Assembly (NCBI GenBank): GCA_019239775.1
Contig: JAFAZN010000012.1
Coordinates: 1 to 38,136 of the forward strand
DNA length: 38,136 bases
Direction of reading: 5' to 3'
DNA from: Chloroflexota bacterium
GTDB lineage: Bacteria > Chloroflexota > UBA6077 > CF-72
Part shown: in pieces, positions 31,568-38,136 of the stretch
Numbering within the stretch: the first letter of the stretch is position 1
Layout: every line of letters starts with the position of its first letter
Program-made: the position numbers and the translations under genes
The notes under the pieces: model-generated
What the model saw: the letters and a program-made list of their open reading frames with translations, nothing else
Told to the model about the DNA's origin: nothing
Databases searched by the model: none

Positions 31568-33319
31568 CTATTTGCTAATAGCCAGCAGCAGTTGACCGTG
31601 CGTATCGCCGTTTTCGTCGGTGCGGATGCTGCCACCGAGGGCCTTGATGGGTTGGAGCAAAACCCGGCTCTTGTCATACGTCGCTCGCTCCGCAGGCGGT
31701 ACCAGGTCTTCAATCGTCTTTCGCCCGTTCTCCAGGTCGGCGAAAATAGCAACCCCGTCGGTTGTTATCGCACGCCGAACCTGACCGAAGACTGAGTTTC
31801 CACCGAGGCCCGCGGCTGGCGAGTTGGAGTCCTGGCTCAAGAACTTCTCGGGCTCTCCGTACAAGACGTACATCCAGTTGTTGTCCACGCCGTAATAGGC
31901 GCTGTCCGCCGCGGTGGCACCAACCTGTTTGAGCGGCAAGCCGTGGATGGTCGTAGTTTTCGGCGTGAGGAAACGGTCCAGCACGCCGAGGTCAGTCGTT
32001 GCCGCGGCGCGGTCTTTGACTCGCGCGACCATGAAAATATCCGGCGTGCCTTGCATCTGACTTCGCAGATCCACGTGGAGCGTCCCTTTGCTGACGCCGG
32101 CGGCAAACTCGCCACCCAGCCACTGGTCGAATTGGAACTGGATTTTGGGTGCCTGCGATCCCATGCTGGCACGGAGGCCAGAGCTGATCGCCTGGTCCAC
32201 ACCCGAGAGTACCGCTGGCAAGCTGTCGCCGCCCACCGCGAAGAGCGTATCGCCTGGCATGCGCTGCAGGGCGGTGAGCGAATTGCCGCGTGCGAATGTC
32301 GTCTGGTGCGGCGCCTGGTCCGGAATGCTCTCCCAGCGCATCTCCAGCCCATCATTCGCCGCCAGCAAGGAGACCGCCGCGCGTCCGGTCAACGGGGCTA
32401 GGTAATCCGTCATCGCCGAGCCTGCCTGAGCCAGCGATTGCTGCACCTGCGGCGAATTCATCGCTGGACGAGAATCGAAATAGAGAAACCCAAGCTTGTC
32501 GCCAGGCAACCGACTGACAACTGACTGGTAACGGTCGCTCTGCGCCAGCGAGTCGCTGGAGGCGGCGTCGAGCCGATCGAGCGCCTGCTCGACCGTGGAG
32601 CGGTTCGCACTGGTGACAATCCAGCCTTTGCTCGCGGCGGCCATGCGATTATTGGAATCGATGTAGTACAGCGCGCCCTTATAGCGGTCACGCGGCTCCG
32701 GCGCATTATCCGAGGCGGCGAGCACGTGGAGCAGTTTCTCAGGATCGCTGGAGTGCATCATGAGCAGGAAATCCGGTTGGGTCGTTGCACCGAACGCGCC
32801 AATCGCGATTTCGCCATCCAGCAGCGGCACGACATCTTTCTGATAGTCCAGATTGGAGGTTCGGGTCGGGGTTGTGTTGAGCGCTTTGACGGCCTCGTCG
32901 AACCCGGGCTGGCTGGTGAACGCATCCGACAGCGTCCGTGCAGCATTCAACTGCGAGAACCCCGGGCGCAGGGTGATCGACCCATACATCCACGTGTCCC
33001 GCGGGAAATACTGCGCGGTGTGGAAACCAGATGTGAAAACATACGGCGCGGCGAACACGTAAGCGACCACACCGAGCACCACCAGCAGTGTCACGACGCC
33101 ACCGACCACAAAGGCCCAGACCGGTGGACCTCCCCTTGGCGGCGCGGGCGCAACTGTGGGCGTGACCTGGACGTTGGACTCGAGCGTGCTCGATGTCGGC
33201 GCCACGACGTTCGATGGGAGTACGCCCGGGCTCGCGTTCCCGGTTGGGGTTGCCGCGCCACACGCGCTGCAGAAGCGGCCCTCCGCCGGAAGCGCGGCGC
33301 CGCACGAAGCACAATTCAC
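31568..33319 (-). CDS. DUF3352 protein with N-terminal zinc ribbon
   Basis: A 583-residue protein: a zinc ribbon (CASCGAALPAEGRFCSACG, residues 3-21), a disordered Pro/Thr linker, one membrane span (PVWAFVVGGVVTLLVVLGVVAYVFA, about 65-90) and a large extracytoplasmic domain. That domain repeats the pattern of DUF3352, with FPRDTWMYGSITLRPG, LDGEIAIGAF, YYIDSNNRMAAASKGWIVTSANRSTVEQAL and MPGDTLFAVGGDSL. Function is unknown; the domain resembles a substrate-free scaffold or sensor. The GTG start overlaps the MFS stop by four bases (GTGA), so the pump, this protein and the lipoprotein are made together. Confidence 0.85.
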   Translation of the reverse strand: MNCASCGAALPAEGRFCSACGAATPTGNASPGVLPSNVVAPTSSTLESNVQVTPTVAPAPPRGGPPVWAFVVGGVVTLLVVLGVVAYVFAAPYVFTSGFHTAQYFPRDTWMYGSITLRPGFSQLNAARTLSDAFTSQPGFDEAVKALNTTPTRTSNLDYQKDVVPLLDGEIAIGAFGATTQPDFLLMMHSSDPEKLLHVLAASDNAPEPRDRYKGALYYIDSNNRMAAASKGWIVTSANRSTVEQALDRLDAASSDSLAQSDRYQSVVSRLPGDKLGFLYFDSRPAMNSPQVQQSLAQAGSAMTDYLAPLTGRAAVSLLAANDGLEMRWESIPDQAPHQTTFARGNSLTALQRMPGDTLFAVGGDSLPAVLSGVDQAISSGLRASMGSQAPKIQFQFDQWLGGEFAAGVSKGTLHVDLRSQMQGTPDIFMVARVKDRAAATTDLGVLDRFLTPKTTTIHGLPLKQVGATAADSAYYGVDNNWMYVLYGEPEKFLSQDSNSPAAGLGGNSVFGQVRRAITTDGVAIFADLENGRKTIEDLVPPAERATYDKSRVLLQPIKALGGSIRTDENGDTHGQLLLAISK

Positions 33320-34776
33320 TGAAGACCTCCACCGTCCTGCAGAACAAAGCTCTCACTGCGCCGTCGGTTCCACTGCTCGCGCACAGCAAGCATCCCAATT
33401 CCAGCGAGGGCAGCGCAGCCGGCCCCCACGAGAAACAATGTGCCCAGGATCTGTGCCGCGACCGCCGCGGCTGCCCGTTCATAGTCCGCAAGGGCAGCGG
33501 TGGCGGAAAAATTTGGTGTCGGTAGCTCCGCCAGGCGCAGCACCAGTTGATCCAGACCCCATCGCGTGAGCAGCGACAACCCCACCGCCATTCCGACCAC
33601 CCGCGCAGCCGTCGCCAGACTCACCGCGCTCCCGACCGTGCGCGCATCTGAGTACGCGAACACCAGCTCGGTGAGCGGTGCCAGGAGCAACCCGAATCCC
33701 ACTCCAGCGAGCACGAGGGCCAGCGTCATGTCTGGGACTGTCGTGGTGGACTGCCAGGTCGCCATGAACTGGAGTCCCACGGCCACAACCAGGAATCCCA
33801 CCAGGGCCACGGCGCGGGTGCCGGCTATGCGTGCGGCAGCGGCACCGATGAGCGCCCCGGGCGGAATGGCCAGCGTCATCCGGAGCAGCACCTGCGCGGC
33901 ACCAGACGCATCCAATGCCAGTAACGTGTTGGCCCACACCGGAACCAGCACCAGCGGCACCATCAACGCGACCCCCAACAACCCGTGCGCTGCCAGCAAG
34001 ATGCCGAATCCGCGACCGCGCGCCAGGCTGGAACGTTTGACCAACAATGCGGCAAGTACGCCGGCGCAGACGATGCAGAGCGCTGCGACCCAGAACCCTG
34101 CACGGGCTGCTTCCCGAGAGACCCCGGCAATGATCAACCCAAGCGCCAGCCCGGTGGCCACGGGCAACAGGAATAGCCGGCCTGATAATCGCGTTAGCCG
34201 CGGTGGGCCACCCGACATAAAGACTGCCCCAATAAACGCCGCCAGCGGAATATTTAGCCAGAACACCCAGCGCCAATCGAGCCAGGCGAGCGCCGCCGCT
34301 CCATACAGCGGTCCACAAACAGCGCCGCCTTCGGCAACCGCGAGCACCAGTCCGATTCGAAAGAGGCGTCGGCGCGGATCTCCCTGGCCGATCGATGCCA
34401 GTGCGACCGGCAGCAGCACTCCGGCGCCCAGCGCCTGGACAACGCGGCCAGCCACTAGCGCGCCAAGGCTGCCGGCAAGTCCACACATGACCGAGCCAAT
34501 CGCGAATACCAGCAAGCCTCCGAGCAGCGCGGCCGAACGGGCACCGCTGTCGATCAGTCGTCCACCGGTAGGCACGACCGCGGCGTAGGCAGCCAGGTAC
34601 AGCGTGACTGCCCAGCCAGCTTCGTCGAGCCTGTCAAACGGAATCGACAGATCGCGAACGAACGCCGGCAAAACCGCCGCGACGACAGTTTGATCCATGG
34701 CCCCGACGAACACCGCCACGAGGAGCGCCACGCTAGTGCGGTCGGACAACTGGTGTGCGCAGCGGGTCGACGACAT
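33316..34776 (-). CDS. MFS efflux transporter, EmrB/QacA (DHA2) type
   Basis: A 486-residue transporter with about 14 spans. Key segments are VALLVAVFVGAMDQTVVAAVLPAFVRDL with the DHA2 motif around Asp28, WAVTLYLAAYAAVVPTGGRLIDSGARSAALLGG, and RVVQALGAGVLLPVALASIGQGDPRRRLFRIG. The match to the LprG/MFS pairing suggests lipid or drug export, which is inference from gene order. The ATG at 34776 faces the GH76 gene. Stop codon and start of the next gene are coupled (GTGA). Confidence 0.9.
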   Translation of the reverse strand: MSSTRCAHQLSDRTSVALLVAVFVGAMDQTVVAAVLPAFVRDLSIPFDRLDEAGWAVTLYLAAYAAVVPTGGRLIDSGARSAALLGGLLVFAIGSVMCGLAGSLGALVAGRVVQALGAGVLLPVALASIGQGDPRRRLFRIGLVLAVAEGGAVCGPLYGAAALAWLDWRWVFWLNIPLAAFIGAVFMSGGPPRLTRLSGRLFLLPVATGLALGLIIAGVSREAARAGFWVAALCIVCAGVLAALLVKRSSLARGRGFGILLAAHGLLGVALMVPLVLVPVWANTLLALDASGAAQVLLRMTLAIPPGALIGAAAARIAGTRAVALVGFLVVAVGLQFMATWQSTTTVPDMTLALVLAGVGFGLLLAPLTELVFAYSDARTVGSAVSLATAARVVGMAVGLSLLTRWGLDQLVLRLAELPTPNFSATAALADYERAAAAVAAQILGTLFLVGAGCAALAGIGMLAVREQWNRRRSESFVLQDGGGLQ

Positions 34777-34852
34777 GTCTGCCGCTGACCTGCGGCGCGC
34801 GGAATATAGACCTCGGGCGGCCTGGATTCAAGGGGGCGCGATACTCAAAGGT

Positions 34853-35914
34853 GTGACGAAATCGCGCGCAATCGCCACCTATGAGGCCATGCAGCGGGAG
34901 TTCTACGTCGCGAACCAGACCGGGCTCTATCGCGAGACCGCGCCGGTGAGTGGCGGAAACCCGTTTGCGTACGTGTGGCCACATTCCCGTGCGCTGGTCG
35001 GGACCCTGGCGCTTGCAGGCATCGACGGTGTGGATATGCGCCGCGACGTGAAGGATCGGCTGGATGCGCTGGCCTGGTACTGGGATGGTCGAGCCTACGC
35101 CTCGTACGTCCTACCCCCGTACGGAAATGGCGGCGACCGCTATTCGGACGACAACACCTGGATCGCGCTGGCGCTCGTGCAGGCCGAGCGTATGGGTCTC
35201 GTCAGCCCGGCGCGGCGCGCGCAACAGGTCATCACCTACCTCCAATCCGCGTGGGACCCTCACGCAGGCGGCCTGTACTGGGTTCAGCAAGGTGTCGGCT
35301 TCGGTCTGCGCAATCATGATCGTGGGGCCGGCGCAACGGCTGGCGCCGCGGAGCTCGCATTTCAACTCGGATTGCGCGAGGACGGACAACGAATGTTGAG
35401 CTGGGTCCATGCAACGTTGGACAGCGGTCCCAGTGGTGTAGGTCCGTTTCTGAACGCTGTCCGAGCCGACGGGAGTGTTGACACCAACGTGTGGAGCTAC
35501 AACCAGGGCGTCATGATCGGAGCGCACGTCGCGGAGTTCCGCCTGCTTGGCGATCCTCGCGCATTGGAGAAGGCTGAAGCGATCGCGCACCAGACGCTCG
35601 CGACGTTTGGTGATTTCACCGGTCAGCCGCCATCGTTCAATGCGATGTGCTTTCAGAACTTGCTGATGCTCTACTCAATTTCGCAAGACAGTGCGTTGCA
35701 ACGTGCCATTGTGAGTGCGATGCAAGCCTATGCCGAGTGGTCCTGGGACCCAGCGACGGGAGCCCGCGATCCATCCAACAACCTCTTGTTCTTCACTGAC
35801 AGTGGCAAGCCGAACCGCGGTCAGCAGGCCGCGCGCCTCCAGGATCAGGGCGCGATGGTTCAGCTCTACGCGCTCCTCGCCTGGCGCCCCGACGATTACC
35901 CGCTTCTCACCTGA
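34853..35914 (+). CDS. GH76-like glycoside hydrolase (alpha-1,6-mannanase type)
   Basis: A 353-residue (alpha/alpha)6-barrel protein. The catalytic Asp-Asp pair of family GH76 is present as Asp99-Asp100 in RYSDDNTWIALALVQAE. Other family segments are YVWPHSRALVGTLALAG, LYWVQQGVGFGLRNHDRGAGATAGAAELAFQLG and VWSYNQGVMIGAHVAEFRLLGD, and RLQDQGAMVQLYALLAW closes the barrel. GH76 enzymes cleave alpha-1,6-mannans or act as transglycosylases on cell-wall anchors. No signal peptide is seen. The frame is open back to 34697, but an ATG at 34775 would overlap the divergent MFS start, so GTG at 34853 is preferred, leaving 76 bases for promoters. Confidence 0.78.
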   Translation: MTKSRAIATYEAMQREFYVANQTGLYRETAPVSGGNPFAYVWPHSRALVGTLALAGIDGVDMRRDVKDRLDALAWYWDGRAYASYVLPPYGNGGDRYSDDNTWIALALVQAERMGLVSPARRAQQVITYLQSAWDPHAGGLYWVQQGVGFGLRNHDRGAGATAGAAELAFQLGLREDGQRMLSWVHATLDSGPSGVGPFLNAVRADGSVDTNVWSYNQGVMIGAHVAEFRLLGDPRALEKAEAIAHQTLATFGDFTGQPPSFNAMCFQNLLMLYSISQDSALQRAIVSAMQAYAEWSWDPATGARDPSNNLLFFTDSGKPNRGQQAARLQDQGAMVQLYALLAWRPDDYPLLT

Positions 35915-36030
35915 CTCTTCGACGGGTTCCTACCTCGGTGGGTTCGCACCGTCAGAGGTTGGTAGTCTCGACGGGGTTCATATTGCGGCGGGCAGCAGCC
36001 CGGGGCGGCATACTTCATGTTGAACCTGCG

Positions 36031-36411
36031 ATGCTTCCTCTCTCCGGCTGGCGTGCGACCGTTGCGATCAGCGTTGCACTGCTTGTGCTTGTGCTGCTGC
36101 TCACCGCGCTGTTCTGGCTCGGCGTGCTGCTCGCAACGGTGGCAGCGGTGGCCTGGCTCAACATCTTCTTGCTTCCGAGCGTGTCAGCCCGCACACATAT
36201 CCCACAGTTGATCCTCGCGGTGGCGCTGATGCCGATCCTCGCCGCGATCGGCTACGGCCTGGGTGGCACGGTTGGCCTGATCGCTGGCTCGCTCGTCTGG
36301 ATCGCCGGCGTTGCCGCGCCACGAGCCGTGCTGTGGCGCCTCCGCCGCCGGGTCGACCGGCGCCTCACCACGGTTGACGCCCGCTTCAGCTCCAGAACTC
36401 CGGTGCGATGA
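36031..36411 (+). CDS. Small membrane protein, three or four spans
   Basis: A 126-residue product: WRATVAISVALLVLVLLLTALFWLGVLLATVAAVAWLNIFLLP contains two close spans, and IPQLILAVALMPILAAIGYGLGGTVGLIAGSLVWIAGVAAPRAVLWRLRRRVDRRL gives two more, with a basic cytoplasmic tail. The family is not recognised. The open frame begins at 35938, but the part before the ATG at 36031 looks non-coding. A second small frame starts on its stop codon (ATGA). Confidence 0.6.
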   Translation: MLPLSGWRATVAISVALLVLVLLLTALFWLGVLLATVAAVAWLNIFLLPSVSARTHIPQLILAVALMPILAAIGYGLGGTVGLIAGSLVWIAGVAAPRAVLWRLRRRVDRRLTTVDARFSSRTPVR

Positions 36412-36713
36412 CGCTGCGCTATACATTCGTCATCGCGCTCCTTGTCTGCTTTCTCCTACTGGCCGGTCCGGGTGTGAGTACGCATCGACCGCGCCCACGC
36501 CTGGACGGCGCACGCGTCGTTCATGGATCCCAGTTGCCAATCCCGCGTCCGATCAGGCGCCGTTGCGCACAAATGCCGCATACCGGCTCGCGGCGTAATC
36601 GAGATCACGCTGCATCGCCGGCGTTGGCTCGATCCACCACGTACTCTCGACCGCGCCGCCGTGCCGTGGCGTGCGCTTCCATCGGCCGACCACGCGGCCG
36701 CACGCGACAATAG
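36408..36713 (+). CDS. Possible small exported protein, doubtful
   Basis: The frame starts with an ATGA overlap on the previous gene and opens MTLRYTFVIALLVCFLLLAG, a good signal-peptide-like segment. After about 40 residues the sequence is Arg-rich and lies antisense to the coding part of the AlkZ-like gene for 160 bases, so the 3' part looks like a shadow. It may be a short secreted peptide, a degraded gene or chance. Confidence 0.25.
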   Translation: MTLRYTFVIALLVCFLLLAGPGVSTHRPRPRLDGARVVHGSQLPIPRPIRRRCAQMPHTGSRRNRDHAASPALARSTTYSRPRRRAVACASIGRPRGRTRQ

Positions 36714-37632
36714 CATCGCCGAACGGCACGTCGTACCGCGGATTGCCCGTCCGGTTGAGGTCCGGATCGAAATACAGCTCCCGCGCCCGATACGCCACCG
36801 TATATTCGTCGAAATTCGGCAGCAGGTGGACCGTGGTGGACTCTGCTCCAGCTGGATTGCGCGACTCCGGCGCGAACCAGTAGGTCCGGTCGTCAATCGT
36901 CTCGCTGACCAGCCGGTGGCGGTTATCCTCCAGTCCGCGCTTGATGTCGGCCATCGGCAACGCGGACCACCAGCTGCAATCCTGTACGACGGCTGGTCCG
37001 TGGCTGTTGAAATATCGCCAGGCGAGCTCCGCCACCGCCTCGTCGCGCCGCAATGCTGGCACGGATGGTACGCGTTCCTCCAGCAGCGCCCAGGTGTGCT
37101 GTCGGCCACGCGGAGGTCCGCTGATCACGATGCCGTCCACCTCGGCCCGCAACAAGAACTGCCCCAACAGGAAGTTGTCGTCGACCTGCACGTCGGCGTC
37201 GCGCAATGCAGCTCCTAACTCCGTTCGAGTGAGACTCCGGCCGCCTTCCAGCGCCCGTACGATCGCGCTCGACGCGCGTACAAAATACGTCTCGTCGAGA
37301 TACATCGAGCGCGCGTAGTTTCGCATCGCAGCTTTGATGCGAGCTCCGGTCAACTGCAGCATCCAGCGGATATCTTGCGGCACAACAAAATGCCACGTCG
37401 GCCGCAGCACATGCGTGCGCAGAATCGTGCCGTCAGCGTACGCAGCCTCGACTGATGCGTCAGTCGCGTCTCGAAGACGCTGGCCGATGGCCCACTTCGC
37501 AGCTGCATAATCCTGCGATTGAACCGCCCCGAGATGCGCCACCAGCTGGGCTGGATCGTCGAGTTGTGCTGAACTCAGGTGCTGGTTGGCCAGGCGCATG
37601 CGCAGGAGCGCGTTGGCGGCAGCTTCTGTCAT
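36553..37632 (-). CDS. AlkZ-like winged-helix protein (HTH_42 family)
   Basis: A 359-residue protein of the YcaQ/AlkZ group. Near the N-terminus LVAHLGAVQSQDYAAAKWAIGQRL holds Gln38-x-Gln40, matching the catalytic Q-x-Q motif of AlkZ-type DNA glycosylases that remove cross-linked or alkylated bases. GTILRTHVLRPTWHFVVPQDIRWML is the second winged helix, and LAWRYFNSHGPAVVQDCSWWSAL and the C-terminal LLPNFDEYTVAYRAR and VVGRWKRT segments are family hallmarks. It likely repairs DNA or gives self-resistance to a DNA-damaging metabolite. No biosynthetic cluster is in view. The ATG at 37632 is clear; it diverges from the GNAT gene. Confidence 0.85.
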   Translation of the reverse strand: MTEAAANALLRMRLANQHLSSAQLDDPAQLVAHLGAVQSQDYAAAKWAIGQRLRDATDASVEAAYADGTILRTHVLRPTWHFVVPQDIRWMLQLTGARIKAAMRNYARSMYLDETYFVRASSAIVRALEGGRSLTRTELGAALRDADVQVDDNFLLGQFLLRAEVDGIVISGPPRGRQHTWALLEERVPSVPALRRDEAVAELAWRYFNSHGPAVVQDCSWWSALPMADIKRGLEDNRHRLVSETIDDRTYWFAPESRNPAGAESTTVHLLPNFDEYTVAYRARELYFDPDLNRTGNPRYDVPFGDAIVACGRVVGRWKRTPRHGGAVESTWWIEPTPAMQRDLDYAASRYAAFVRNGA

Positions 37633-37706
37633 GCCGTCGAGTCTAATCTGGGAAGCGGCCAGTTTCTGGCCTGAACGAGAAGGTCGTTGTACGCTTGCAG
37701 CACGCG

Positions 37707-38136
37707 ATGGCTTCGCTCCATGAGATCGAACGATATTACGATGGGGTCCCGCGCAGCATCGCGCGCGCGGAGGAGATCGGTCCGTTCACCCTGTTCGTCA
37801 ACACGCGGTCCGGTTGGCCGTACTATGCGCGTCCATCGCTCGGGGCGCAGAGCTTTCGTGTTGAGGACATCCTGCGCGTGCGCGCCCGCCAGCGGCAACT
37901 GCAAGTGCCCGAGAGCTTCGAGTGGGTAGCTGAAACCACACCAGCCCTGGCCGCAGTTGCCGAAGCCGCCGGACTGTCCGTCGGACGCCATCCCCTGATG
38001 GTGCTCGACCACGATCGCAGTCTGGAGCCGCCGCCGCCGTTGCAGGAGGACGATCGCCGCACTGCGCACTCGCCGTTGCTCCAGGGCGATCGTAGTCTGG
38101 AGTCGCCGCAGTCGCCGCAGTCGCCGCAGTCGCCGC
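37707..38136 (+). CDS. GNAT-family acetyltransferase, N-terminal part (cut by window edge)
   Basis: The ATG at 37707 opens a frame to the right edge (143 codons). MASLHEIERYYDGVPRSIARAEEIGPFTLFV, then WPYYARPSLGA, VEDILRVRARQRQLQVPESFEWVAETTPALAAVAEAAGL and HPLMVLD match the N-terminal subdomain of a two-part GNAT group common in Chloroflexota. After residue 101 the expected sequence is replaced by a Pro/Ser/Gln-rich stretch encoded by tandem DNA repeats, ending in SPQ units at the edge. Whether the frame stays open into the acetyltransferase core cannot be seen. Confidence 0.75.
   Translation, partial: MASLHEIERYYDGVPRSIARAEEIGPFTLFVNTRSGWPYYARPSLGAQSFRVEDILRVRARQRQLQVPESFEWVAETTPALAAVAEAAGLSVGRHPLMVLDHDRSLEPPPPLQEDDRRTAHSPLLQGDRSLESPQSPQSPQSP
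38012..38136 (+). repeat. Coding minisatellite in the GNAT gene
   Basis: Exact 9-base unit AGTCGCCGC occurs four times at 38101-38136 and runs off the window. Upstream, CGATCGCAGTCTGGAGCCG (38012) recurs as CGATCGTAGTCTGGAGTCG (38087), and CCGTTGC...GATCG blocks repeat between them. All offsets noted (9 and 75) are multiples of three, so the frame is kept. Confidence 0.85.

Overview
The window is GC-rich bacterial chromosome with short intergenic gaps and many 4-base GTGA/ATGA gene overlaps. An F420-type LLM oxidoreductase, a PaiB protein, a DUF3352 zinc-ribbon protein, a Uma2 fragment, an LppX-like lipoprotein and a stand-alone tuf gene next to ssrA suggest a soil-type Chloroflexota or a related terrabacterial lineage. 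That placement is an inference; no rRNA gene is present to fix it. Both window edges cut genes, each a GNAT acetyltransferase.

Layout. 1-1.6 kb: GNAT gene (partial), an ArsR/SRPBCC pair and a truncated Uma2 gene. 1.7-5.2 kb: thiolase, glycosyltransferase-like protein and an NRAMP-family metal transporter. 5.2-5.6 kb: a noncoding array of degenerate 15-18 bp repeats containing an 85 bp direct duplication. 5.6-10.1 kb: a TPP-dependent enzyme divergent from a class III CoA-transferase, acyl-CoA dehydrogenase and CoxG-like operon. 10.1-13.0 kb: an ECF sigma factor, then a protein joining an anti-sigma zinc finger to an NfeD-type membrane protease/OB module, then a slipin. 12.9-17.6 kb: a complete branched-chain-type ABC importer in the order substrate-binding protein, LivH, LivM, LivG, LivF. 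17.6-18.7 kb: two HbpS/GlcG-family genes separated by a TGAT tetranucleotide repeat.

18.6-23.5 kb is a collinear minus-strand run: PaiB, methyltransferase, amidohydrolase, FCD-type GntR regulator, ParB-like protein with an N-terminal Cys4 motif, and a VOC dioxygenase-like protein. 23.6-26.0 kb has two small unknown genes, a tmRNA gene with a readable promoter, and a divergent EF-Tu. 26.2-31.6 kb has a YihY-type membrane protein, an LLM oxidoreductase, a frameshifted MFS transporter, a lipid kinase and a lipoprotein. 31.6-38.1 kb has a DUF3352 protein, a second MFS transporter, a GH76-type glycosidase, small membrane proteins, an AlkZ-like winged-helix protein and a GNAT gene that runs into a 9 bp tandem repeat at the right edge.

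The most unusual system is the three-gene sigma factor / anti-sigma-NfeD fusion / slipin operon. NfeD and slipin proteins are known partners, and fusing NfeD to a zinc-finger anti-sigma domain suggests that membrane state is coupled directly to transcription. Other points worth checking are an acyl-CoA dehydrogenase lacking an acidic residue at both usual catalytic-base positions, the ParB-like protein with GNRR in place of GERR, and the repeat array.
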